Shown one piece after another: positions 1 through 7,827 of a stretch of 15,561 nt of DNA. Source of the DNA: Alectoria sarmentosa (Eukaryota; Ascomycota; Lecanoromycetes; Lecanorales; Parmeliaceae); assembly GCA_009733775.1 (NCBI GenBank), contig WOGZ01000550.1:1-15561 (forward strand), written 5' to 3'. The position numbers and the translations under genes were made by a program. The number at the start of each line of letters is the position of its first letter. Within the stretch, counting starts at the first letter, position 1. Under the pieces are notes generated by a model. That model saw only the letters and a list, made by a program, of their open reading frames with translations, ran no database searches and had not been told where the DNA came from.

Positions 1-840
1 TAATTAATAATCGAATAATTTTAATAATAATAAATTATGATTATAATTATAATAACAATCGTATTTAAACAATAAAAAAAAAGTATAAAAGCGATTATAA
101 TTTAATTAATATAAAATAAAGAAATCTCGAAATCGAATTTAAATTATTATTGAATTTTTATAAATTTTATATCGAAAATCGATTAACTTAAATATATTAT
201 TTTAAAGATTATTTATCGAATTTATATAATTTATATATATAAGTAATTTATATAAATAATATAAACGAATTTATTATTTATTAAATAAGTTCAAACAATA
301 AAAAGCGAAAGAAAGTAAAAAAATGTTAATAATTTTATAATTTTATAATTTAATTAAGCAATCGCATTAAATAATAATTAATATTATAATTAATATTATA
401 CATTTAAATTATCTCGAATTATAATTTAAAAAAAAGTGAAAAAAAAATTCGATAAAAGTAAAGATTTGCATATATTAAATATATTTAATTTTCATTTTTT
501 ATAAAGTGCTTTTATATAATAAATATATTCGATTCATTTTCGATAAACTTTTTCGTAATTAAAAAAACTATTTTTATTTTAAACGTTTTTTAATATATAT
601 TCGAAATATATATTAAATATATACTTAAAAAGATTATTTTTAAACGATATTTGAAAATATTATTTCGATATTAAATATAATATTTATTATAATAATATTA
701 AATGTATTAAATATCGAATTAATAAAATATATTAAATATAAATTTGAAATATAAAAAAATCATTGCGATAAATTTTTTTCAGAAATGTAAACGAATTATT
801 TCGTCTTTACGATTTCTTTTAATATGAAATTAAAAAATTT
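1..840. repeat. AT-rich RIP-like block, gene-free
   Basis: Composition is extreme: the first lines hold only 5 to 10 G or C per 60 bases. No reading frame of 60 codons exists on either strand. TpA is very frequent (about 14 in the first 60 bases) while CpA plus TpG is rare (about 2). The few remaining cytosines sit mostly in CpG, usually within TCGA. That is the pattern left by repeat-induced point mutation, which converts CpA to TpA in duplicated DNA of ascomycetes. I therefore read this as a mutated transposon or repeat tract, probably heterochromatic. The original element cannot be recognised. The block is cut by the left edge, so its full length is unknown. Confidence 0.75.
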
Positions 841-1644
841 CACTTTCGATGACGTGCTTGTATATGCTGAGTATGTCGGGTTCATCTCCAACATCGGCTA
901 ATGTTTCGGATATGCTCACCTCTGCCGAGATTTTTTTCACCCCTTTCCGAGCCGATTGCCCGAATGGCCTTGAACCAAAGCTGCATTTGTCTTCACTAAA
1001 AATGCGCTGCATGAAATCATCAAATCACAAAAAGGCTGACCGATGAAAAAGTCTATGAAGAGATTTGCTATTGCCCGAGAATAATGCGACTTCTTTCATG
1101 TCAAGCACAAGAGCCTACCACAGTTGAGATATTTCTTTGAGACAAATCCTAATAGCACGGATATTTTGCACCACAATGATTGTTCTATCAACTTGCACCG
1201 CTAATATCAAGCAGGGACACTTGGCTTCGCTTATCTTGAGTGAAGAAGAGTAGAACCCAATTTCTGCCGTCCATTGTGCCCAATCGATGATAATTTGCAC
1301 CCTTTCTCTTCGACGGAGCCTCTTACAACCGAATAACTTAGTGACAGACATTTTTTCTGTCGATTTCAAGGGACCTGTTCAGTTTACTGACCCTGTAGCG
1401 CAGTCTCTAGCAAATAGTTTGTTTGTTCTCCATATCACAGGATTGTACGTACTTCTCAAGGCTAGATGTAACGGAAATCTGATTTCGATATTAGTGATTA
1501 GGATCTCGGCACTCGGGATCGAATGCTAGCATAGGATCTAATACAATCTTCGAAACCTATGTGCAGGAAAACAAAACCAAGTGACTATATCGCATACAAC
1601 AGTGCAGCGATGATGGACAACGAAGCGTCAACAGCGGGTCACTC
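841..1644. other. Gene-free stretch beside the AT-rich block
   Basis: Base composition returns to ordinary values within a few tens of bases of position 840. Only short reading frames occur (60 to 84 codons, overlapping on both strands), and the longest on the minus strand opens with TTG rather than ATG. None shows a recognisable domain. The part nearest 1644 should include the 3' untranslated region of the minus-strand gene that ends at 1645. Otherwise I see nothing here that I can name; decayed repeat or gene remnants are possible. Confidence 0.5.
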
Positions 1645-4489
1645 TCATATCAACAGCAGCATCAAGGCGGCGCAAATACTGTAAACCAAAGACAAAGACA
1701 TGTGCAACCCCCTACTTTGCCCACCTGTGAAAGCTTGCACGTTGATCGAACCTTTCGCCCCCCCTGTACTCATTGGCAACGCGAAATGATCGGTACCGAT
1801 ATCCAGAGTCGAGCCCCCTATTTCAAGGCTAAGCAGCTTTCCAGAGATAGTCACCCCGGCCGCACCGGGAGTCATTGTCACACCATCCACTACAGCAACC
1901 GAAGGTTCGACTTCGACATTGAAGCCATCGATAGTGACATCAGACGAGAATGTTGATTGAGGAGCTATCAAGAGAGGGATCGTACTCGACCCCACAACCA
2001 AGGCACCGGTAGGCTGAACACTGATGGTAGTTCCATCTACCGTAACCGCCGGACCGCCTGCTGAGATGGTCTTACCTGCTATTATTGCAGATAAAGCGGC
2101 AGGATTTGAGTTCGAGTTTAAGAGTGTTATTTTTTGGCCTGCTGCGACCGTCGTGTATGTCTGGCCAACAGGTGCGAGAAGATTGGTGGTGGAGCTTCCG
2201 ATAGCTAATGCGCCCGAAGGGCCTAGACTGATAGCGGTACCGCTGACTGTAACGGCGGGACCCCCTGCTGATATAGTGGTACCGGCGATGGAAAAAGCGG
2301 AGGGATTCGGAATAAAGGATTGACCGGCCACAGTCATTGCTTTCGTAGCAGAAGGAGGAAATGATGGTGGCTCGGGCTGGGTGGGCAATAACATAGTAGA
2401 GGATCCAACAACGAAGATCCCCGACGAGCCAAGGGAAAGAAAGGTGTTTGATATGGTGACCGCACTACCACCTGGAAGAAGAGTAGATCCTCCGATAACC
2501 ATTCCAGACGGATTTGGCACTAGATTCTGACCAACTATTGTCAGAGTTTCCGCAGCGATAGCCGAACCATCAACAAGATCGTTGCCATCATTGGTAGCAC
2601 TATATTGAGGTCCGTCTTTTCCAAATGCATTGTAAATGAATGCCCCAAGGCCTTGAGTCTCCATTTGTTGGCTCTCTCCTTGCTGTGGTAGTGGAGCCGC
2701 AGGTGCATTGGGATCGGTTGACGAGGTATGAGGGTCATCTGGTAGCGGATCAGGAGAGCTAGATAACCCTTGGTTGGGATCTGTAGGAGGATCTTCTGCG
2801 ACTAAAGGTACGTTGGGATCTGATGATGGATCTGCCGGTGGATCACCTTTGTTCCCTGGGGAGGCCGTAGGACTACCCGGCAGAGCGATTGGTTCAACTG
2901 GGTCGGCCGAAGCTTCAACGGGCGAAGGTGTTGGGTTCTCTCCACCAGGGTCTCTCGTCTTTGTTGGTGGAGCTACAGGATTTGGCAGAGATGCTGGTTT
3001 GGCGGATTCTTCGGAAGGTGTAGTCTGTTGCGGCACCGTTGTTGGGTCTGCAGGCGCGGGGATAGGCGTTGACGTAGGAGGTACAAGCAAAGCACTAGGT
3101 GTTAACGCAATTGGCGGATCGAAAATGGCAAAAGTGGTAAGTCCATAGGCGCCTGAAAACATTCCGGTACATACCGACGCCCACGTTGGGTCAAGAGAGA
3201 ATATTTCCATAGGCGGTACAATCAATGGCAGCCAAGGTGGACCGATAGTGAAAGTTACACTACCATCAGTAGCTGTACTCTTTCCTAAGCCCCAAGTCGG
3301 ACAAGCCAGATCCTTGACATCGAGCGGAGATATACCATCTTCCTCTTCACCACCAAAATCGCTAAGGTGGCCCGGATCCTCCCAGGGTTCCCCAATCATA
3401 AAATAGTCATAGTTGGTGTAGAATTGATTGTGAGGTGGCTGCCATGTCGAGAGCGCGCCCGGCGAAAGAGTGATCATTGGATTGATTAATCTTGGACCAA
3501 GGGTTCCACACTCATCAAGAACTGTTGCTGTGCCCATTAATTCGAGGTAGACTGACGGAGATGTACTGCAACAAGCGTCAATCTGATGGGCAAGATACGA
3601 AATGAGGATCAGTACGTTACCCACAATGTATATCCACTAACGATCGCAGTGCTCCCACTAGCAACTAGGGAGTGCACTCGTTTCTGAATCGGAGCGGATG
3701 TGACCGAAGTGAGATTCGACGTCTGGTTATTCTGGCAATCGATGTCGGTCTTGTCCGGGAAGTAAAAGAGCCTCACTTCTGGTATTGCTAAGGAACAGTC
3801 CCCGCAACATGTAAAGGTATGATCGTCACACACGAATCCACTGAAACCCGGAGGTAGTGGCCAAGGAGAGTCGAAGCCTAATGGAGCAGGGGCCTGAATG
3901 AACGTCGCATTGCTACCACAATCTGAAATACTATACGAGATCGTCTGTTGACGTTCATCTATAGCATTGGCGTATGCTCTACAGTCCTTACTCCCACCAA
4001 AGTTTCTCTCCCAAGTGCCTAGAGGATCATCTTCAATGTTAGGATCAGGTTGATAGAAACAACCGTCTGGATTCAAGCCTCCAAGGTATGATGATTGTGC
4101 ACTGAGATAGGACGAGCATGGTAGAACAGTAGTTGTGGTCGCTGTTGTTAGATTTACATCGACTGTTATAGAGCCTGTTTGACAGATGGGCCCAAATATG
4201 TTGCAGTCTTGCGTTTGATTGTAAGGTATAATATACGAGAAGCTTGAGGCACTGGCTGAAGATGTGTTGGGGAATGATTGAGATGAAGCGTTGGCGATCG
4301 AAGCTGTGATAGTAGGCTGACTTTCTACAGCACAAAGTAAGCCCAATTGCGCTCACAAAGAACTGGCTTTTGCAATGAAGCTTATGCGTAGAGCCGATTG
4401 TTTGGGGACGAGGACTGACGGGAAGAATTCATTTCAGCACGGATAAAAGTACATAAGAACAGGAACAGAAGCGGGGAGATGGGGCCCAT
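1645..4489 (-). CDS. Secreted, probably GPI-anchored Cys-rich/Pro-rich repeat protein (three-exon model)
   Basis: Proposed model: exons 4489-4420, 4324-3625 and 3565-1645, giving 896 residues. Exon 1 starts at an ATG and encodes a signal peptide (MGPISPLLFLFLCTFIRA). Exon 2 is rich in cysteine and carries seven N-glycosylation sequons (NAS, NTS, NQT, NLT, NAT, NQT, NLT). Exon 3 continues this domain to about residue 400. A Pro/Ser/Thr/Asp-rich linker follows (about 405-553), then four degenerate repeats (about 597-848), and a hydrophobic tail (about 880-896) after a Gly/Ser stretch, as in GPI-anchor signals. The role is not known; location in the cell wall or plasma-membrane outer face is inferred. 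The two large frames overlap in different phases and only a spliced join makes sense of them. The minus-strand frame around 4346 has no ATG and meets a TGA just upstream, so an upstream exon is needed. The repeats and motifs such as TSPSVY resemble secreted proteins common in filamentous fungi, from memory only. Exact splice sites are less sure than the overall gene. Confidence 0.75.
1786..2547 (-). repeat. Four degenerate protein-level repeats of about 50-60 residues
   Basis: Within exon 3 the copies lie at about 2547-2386, 2340-2173, 2154-1966 and 1941-1786. The shared pattern is an opening V-G/A-GQ or similar, then N-P-S/A, an I-A-G-T/K-T-I-S-A-G-G-P-A-V-T-V core, a short T-x-I-S-L segment, and a closing G-S-S-T. 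Copies 2 and 3 are the most alike (both contain ISAGGPAVTV); copy 4 is the most diverged. Alternating hydrophobic and small residues suggest a beta-solenoid or beta-sandwich stalk. That structure is inference. Confidence 0.75.
3566..3624 (-). other. Predicted intron 2 of the secreted repeat protein
   Basis: On the minus strand the donor is GTGGGT (3624) and the acceptor TTGTTGCAG (3566), 59 bases, phase 2. The join yields GYTF-TSPSVYLE, which fits the style of related fungal proteins. A donor GTACTG at 3615 gives a 50-base intron in the same phase and four extra residues (LWVT in place of F). GTAACG at 3620 looks like the best donor by sequence but has the wrong phase for this acceptor. Confidence 0.55.
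4325..4419 (-). other. Predicted intron 1 of the secreted repeat protein
   Basis: The minus strand reads GTCAGT at the donor (4419) and CTGTAG at the acceptor (4325), with a CTTAC branch-like site shortly before it. Length is 95 bases and the join preserves frame (phase 1). An alternative acceptor ending GAG at 4352 would also keep frame and adds nine residues. An alternative donor GTGCTG at 4440 is possible. Any acceptor upstream of 4352 would leave an in-frame TGA. Confidence 0.5.
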
Positions 4490-4548
4490 GATCGTTTGAA
4501 CGATGCGCATCAAAAGCTGGACAAAGTATACGTGAACTGTTCACGGTC

Positions 4549-4566
4549 CAGTTCAGTTCAGTTCAG
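4549..4566. repeat. Short CAGTT tandem repeat
   Basis: Three full copies of CAGTT followed by CAG lie about 60 bases upstream of the proposed ATG of the minus-strand secreted protein gene, so probably in its 5' untranslated region or core promoter. No function can be assigned. Confidence 0.7.
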
Positions 4567-4972
4567 CTTGAGATTTTTGCGCAAAATGCACACATTTTTT
4601 GCTGACAAAAATGGGGCTCAGCCTTGCTGCACACAACGTATTTTTTTTTCAGCTGCTGAAACGCTCGGATGGCTTCTTAGCCAATTGCCCCCTTCGGATG
4701 CACATATTTTAAGGAAGCTGTGGGATTACAGCGGATAAGAATCCTCAAAAGCCGGGGACAACAACCTTTATTAGTCATAATCGGACTTCTCTGGCTGCTG
4801 CAGAAAAGTATAGTCAGTAGAAGACAGCTTATTGGTTGTATATGATATGCACAACAAAGGGTGTGACTGGGGGGTGGAGCCTTGGGGCTGAAAGATGGTT
4901 AAAAATAGAGAACTTGGCAGCCGGCGGCGGCCCGGAGTCAGCATAACAGCCACGACTGCACATTTACTCGCC

Positions 4973-4982
4973 TTATATATAA
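4973..4982. promoter_or_regulatory. TATA-like palindrome
   Basis: TTATATATAA is self-complementary, so it could serve either strand. It lies about 480 bases upstream of the minus-strand ATG at 4489 and about 90 bases before the CRE site on the plus strand. It is followed on the plus strand by CT-rich sequence of the kind seen near transcription starts of well-expressed fungal genes. No plus-strand gene was found to match it. Confidence 0.3.
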
Positions 4983-5067
4983 CGGCTTTTAAACAACAAT
5001 TTTGGTTGGCTTACAAGCCTTTCATCATCGCAATATCACTCACGGCTTGTTAGAAACTCTATGATCC

Positions 5068-5079
5068 ATTGACGTCAAT
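5068..5079. promoter_or_regulatory. Perfect CRE palindrome (ATTGACGTCAAT)
   Basis: The 12-base sequence is its own reverse complement and contains TGACGTCA, the consensus for ATF/CREB-type bZIP factors; fungi have such factors (Atf1 and relatives). It lies about 580 bases upstream of the secreted-protein ATG at 4489, a plausible promoter distance. Binding or function is not shown. Confidence 0.4.
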
Positions 5080-5365
5080 CCGATAAACACATCCTCCAGC
5101 CTTCTCCGTCCCCAATCTCCTTCAAGCTTCTCCTTCTCCTCCCTGCATCTCGAGTAAGCCCATGAAATTCCCCAGTCATCTTCGCCCATGGAACCTTTGC
5201 ATTAGCTTGCATAAAGCTGGACCAAGCCATCTCCGTTGGCCCTGGCTAGGCTTTGTAACGTCGAAAACTGAACCCCTTCATTTCTGCCTTATCGGGTAGC
5301 TGCTCTTCTGATCAACTTCGATCAAGCGGATGACTATGGACGTATCCACGGTCAAGCTAGGAGAT

Positions 5366-5429
5366 GAAAAGAGAGAGAGGGAAAGAAAGAAAAAGAAAAA
5401 GAGAGAGAGAGAGAAAGAGAGAAAGAAAA
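5366..5429. repeat. Purine-only GA/GAAA microsatellite
   Basis: About 64 consecutive purines made of GA and GAAA/GAAAA units occur on the plus strand. Such tracts are length-unstable and can influence nucleosome placement. Here it sits in the intergenic region, with no coding sequence across it. Confidence 0.85.
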
Positions 5430-5881
5430 TTGGGTGTGGAGTAAGGCATTAATTGAAACGAGTGCAGGAACTGGTAGGTGGGGAGAGGGTCGGTAGATGT
5501 ATTGACGTTCAAGAGGTATTGAGAATCTGTAAGAAGAAGTGGAGATTCTATTGAAGGATAGTTACCATCAGTCGTAAGAAATAGAGAGAGTACTTGTACG
5601 AAAAATCAAACGTATGAATCAGTTCCGAGCATCGACAGCAGTGGCGAACATTTGATATGACTATCGACGGGGGTGACTTGACTTCTCCAGAGACATCTTG
5701 CGGTAAATGCGTCGATTGTACTCATGATGGCATCGACCGAGTCCCTTCTGCCACATGCTCGTACGATACGTCCTTTGATCTTCGAGAAGTCAGGATGCAT
5801 TTGCATATGATTAGCTTGATCCTAATGGGCCATACTTTCCAAAGCTTCGCAATGTAGAATCCTACTTCCCGATGACGCTTC

Positions 5882-6634
5882 TCAACACACCTTGAAAGCC
5901 TGGAACAAGCAGCCGCACGGGATTGCTCGTGATCGGTGGCGTAGCAGATGCATCACCCGCCTTCTCAAAATGGGTAACGTCGCTCTTGCTCTTTCCACGA
6001 TGTCGACCGTTATGCCATCTCTAACAATCTCACCCTTTCCAGATCTCAAAGGGCCATTCGAAGTAGCAGGCGTGATTAGAGTCTCGTTCATCAAGGTTTG
6101 CCATCGAGAAAGATGCATACCGGGGTCGCGCTGCACGTCTGACTCTCCTTCCGCGAGATAATGAATGGTAATTTTCATGATTTGAGAAGAGCTATGAATG
6201 AGAATAAAGAAATATTTTGCATGTTTATCAACTTCAACAAAAACTTGTGTCTTATCCGCTTCTGGGAGATTGAAAATGAATAATTCGAAATGTGAAATAA
6301 AGTCGCCAGTTGCAACAATATTTGTGTTTTCATTATTTACAACGCGTTCATTTTTTTGCTTATGTTGTTTCGCAGCGTAAACAATATAATCGTAATACTT
6401 TTTCGATAAAATTTTATTATTTTTAAGAATTTGATAGATGAATTTATGCGAGCTCTTTTGATGCCTTTGCAATAAATAACAAAAGTCTTCGACTGAAAGA
6501 AATTTGAATTCTTCGATTTTATTTTTCACGATCGAGACGTGAATAAGAAATCGCTGCGACCCAGACAGGGGAGACCGGCTGCAGCCATAAGAAGTCGTAC
6601 AGGGGCCAAGCCATAAGCATAGTGACGCCTCCAC
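5882..6634 (-). pseudogene. Composite open frame crossing an AT-rich island; unidentified
   Basis: This minus-strand frame has no stop for about 250 codons but begins at a GTG, and has no ATG until the end of the AT-rich part, so it is not a complete gene as it stands. It crosses three blocks: ordinary composition (6634 to about 6536), an AT-rich island (about 6535-6165), and ordinary composition again (about 6164-5882). The first block overlaps, in a different frame, the 3' remnant of the membrane protein. The island encodes Lys/Asn/Ile/Phe-rich sequence with motifs such as VEDFCYLLQRHQKSSHKF. The last block contains RWQTLMNETLITPA and GKGEIVRDGITVDIVERA, which look like protein but match nothing I can name. 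A TTTCTTTCAG acceptor-like signal ends at 6493, so the island could begin an exon. It may be an exon, an inserted element or a decayed gene. Confidence 0.4.
6165..6535. other. AT-rich coding-like island, not RIP-like
   Basis: By hand count 105 of the 360 bases in 6181-6540 are G or C (29%), against roughly half in the flanks. Unlike block 1-840, CpA and TpG are kept (about 9, against 4 TpA, in 6181-6240), so RIP does not explain the composition. The minus strand is open throughout. No terminal inverted repeats or target-site duplications were seen at its edges. Confidence 0.6.
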
Positions 6635-6755
6635 TATTGCATGTCAATGGCGCCTGCAGAGCGTCTGCACCAGTCAGATCCGCGACGTTGACAGGAGTAC
6701 TGTTACCAGTTGCACGGGCGGGAGAATTGCGGAGCAACTTTGCAGTCTCTCGCAT
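6519..6755 (-). pseudogene. Out-of-frame 3' remnant of the membrane protein gene
   Basis: This frame overlaps the last ~50 bases of the membrane protein and runs on to 6519. It encodes a hydrophobic, aromatic stretch including WLQPVSPVWVAAISYSRL, which is the kind of segment expected further along such membrane proteins. The frame ends where the AT-rich island begins. The simplest reading is a frameshift between about 6703 and 6755 followed by loss or displacement of the remaining 3' end. The resemblance is from memory, not an alignment. Confidence 0.35.
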
Positions 6756-7827
6756 TTGTAAGCTTGGTAGTTCCCGATTGAGTGATTTGCCAAGTTGCGT
6801 GGCATTGACCTCGAAAGACGTTGAATCCTACGGCTTCCGTTTCGTATGTCTCATCTTTTCGTGTGTCCCAAAGGGATGCGAGTACGAAGCTATAGCCGTG
6901 TTTTCCGGCTGCAACGGCGAAGTTGAGACCCGTTCCGTAGGTTACAACATTCGGACGATTATCAAGCGATTGGTTGAGATTGCGCCAGTAACCGGGACTT
7001 GCTCGCTCAGGGGATTTGCTAGTACTGTTAAGGGTGCAGATTGTGGCGTTGACGTATGTAGAGATCTCCAAAGTTTCATCGGCATCGATTATACTTTGTA
7101 GGTGTGTGAGCTCGTTGGCTAATGGTACGTCGAGCACAGCTGTGGTATTCTCCGAAATGATTTGAACGTTAAAACCGAGGCTGCCAATCCTAGCTGCCTG
7201 GCTCACCAGGAGCGGGTTTGATTGATAGGTAGGGGTGTTGGGAAGTAGAAATGGAAGAGAAGCATTCAGCATCATCGTTAGCGGTCCTTCCACAAGCCCT
7301 GGAGGCCCGACAGGCCCGAAAGCAATTGACGCAGGATCCATGGGGAGAGCTGTTGAGCCGCTGATGAATTGCTTGTAAGACGCGCTTAGACCAAGCGGTA
7401 GCACGAACATGAAGACTATGGCTGCCTTCAAGAAAAGGTCTACATTGGCATCTAGCATGCTATAGCGAAGAATGCTATCGAAATTCTGGAGCGTCGGGGT
7501 ACCGAATCTTGTTTCGGGGGTAATGAGAAGAAGCTGCGCCTGTTTCGGTGTACAGGCGGCCATGAGCGAGAGCAGGAAGCCGACAAGTATCAATTGATTT
7601 TTCTGCCCGAGATGACCAGCAAGCGGTACATTGACTACAGCCAAGATCCCGAAAAGGAGACAGAGAAGGCTGAGAACAATCTTGAATATGTCCGACCTTG
7701 TGTAGTAACGTTTCTCAATGGGCTTTCCAAGGCTGTTCATTCTAGAGCCGGAGCTTGCAACCGAAAGTTGACGCTCAGTGGCTCCCATTTTGGCCCGATG
7801 CTCGAGCAATTCCATCGATGATTCCAT
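6703..7827 (-). CDS. Fungus-specific multi-pass membrane protein, C-terminus probably lost
   Basis: The frame starts at a true ATG (7827) and gives 374 residues. After a polar N-terminus come three hydrophobic segments at about 48-68, 77-92 and 132-150. A long, probably extracellular region follows, with sequons at N188, N227, N260, N267 and N285. Motifs such as GHLGQKNQLILVGFLL and the RFGTPTLQNFD segment recall a family of uncharacterised fungal membrane proteins, as I remember them; no biochemical role is known to me. Members I recall are longer, with a further membrane segment near the C-terminus. Here the frame closes with TAA at 6703-6705 just after the ATWQITQ motif, while plausible continuing sequence lies in another frame. 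It faces away from MGS1 and shares a 1.1-kb upstream region with it. It is either a truncated gene or one with an unresolved intron. Confidence 0.65.
   Translation of the reverse strand: MESSMELLEHRAKMGATERQLSVASSGSRMNSLGKPIEKRYYTRSDIFKIVLSLLCLLFGILAVVNVPLAGHLGQKNQLILVGFLLSLMAACTPKQAQLLLITPETRFGTPTLQNFDSILRYSMLDANVDLFLKAAIVFMFVLPLGLSASYKQFISGSTALPMDPASIAFGPVGPPGLVEGPLTMMLNASLPFLLPNTPTYQSNPLLVSQAARIGSLGFNVQIISENTTAVLDVPLANELTHLQSIIDADETLEISTYVNATICTLNSTSKSPERASPGYWRNLNQSLDNRPNVVTYGTGLNFAVAAGKHGYSFVLASLWDTRKDETYETEAVGFNVFRGQCHATWQITQSGTTKLTNARDCKVAPQFSRPCNW

Larger units (their letters stand above)
4490..5881. other. Intergenic region with promoter-like and simple-repeat elements
   Basis: No convincing protein gene lies here. 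Small frames exist, for example 66 codons from an ATG at 5657 and 44 codons from an ATG at 5162, without recognisable motifs. The region should include the promoter of the minus-strand gene starting at 4489 and the 3' flank of whatever ends near 5882. It holds a TATA-like palindrome, a CRE palindrome, a CT-rich stretch around 5091-5150 that ends next to a donor-like GTAAGC, and a purine-rich microsatellite. Confidence 0.5.

Noticed and set aside
1115..1369. 84-codon minus-strand frame
   Set aside because: It opens with TTG and shows no family resemblance; it may be a remnant but cannot be supported as a gene.
2774..3148. Plus-strand Gly/Ser-rich frame
   Set aside because: It is the antisense shadow of the Pro/Ser/Thr-rich linker of the minus-strand protein; low complexity keeps both strands open.
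6654..6706. Intron that could rescue the membrane protein frame
   Set aside because: Donor GTAACAG, branch CTGAC and acceptor CTCTGCAG look good, but the spliced frame reaches TGA after two more codons, so it does not restore the 3' sequence.
6622..7101. 159-codon plus-strand frame
   Set aside because: It is antisense to the membrane protein, which has hydrophobic segments, sequons and an ATG start.
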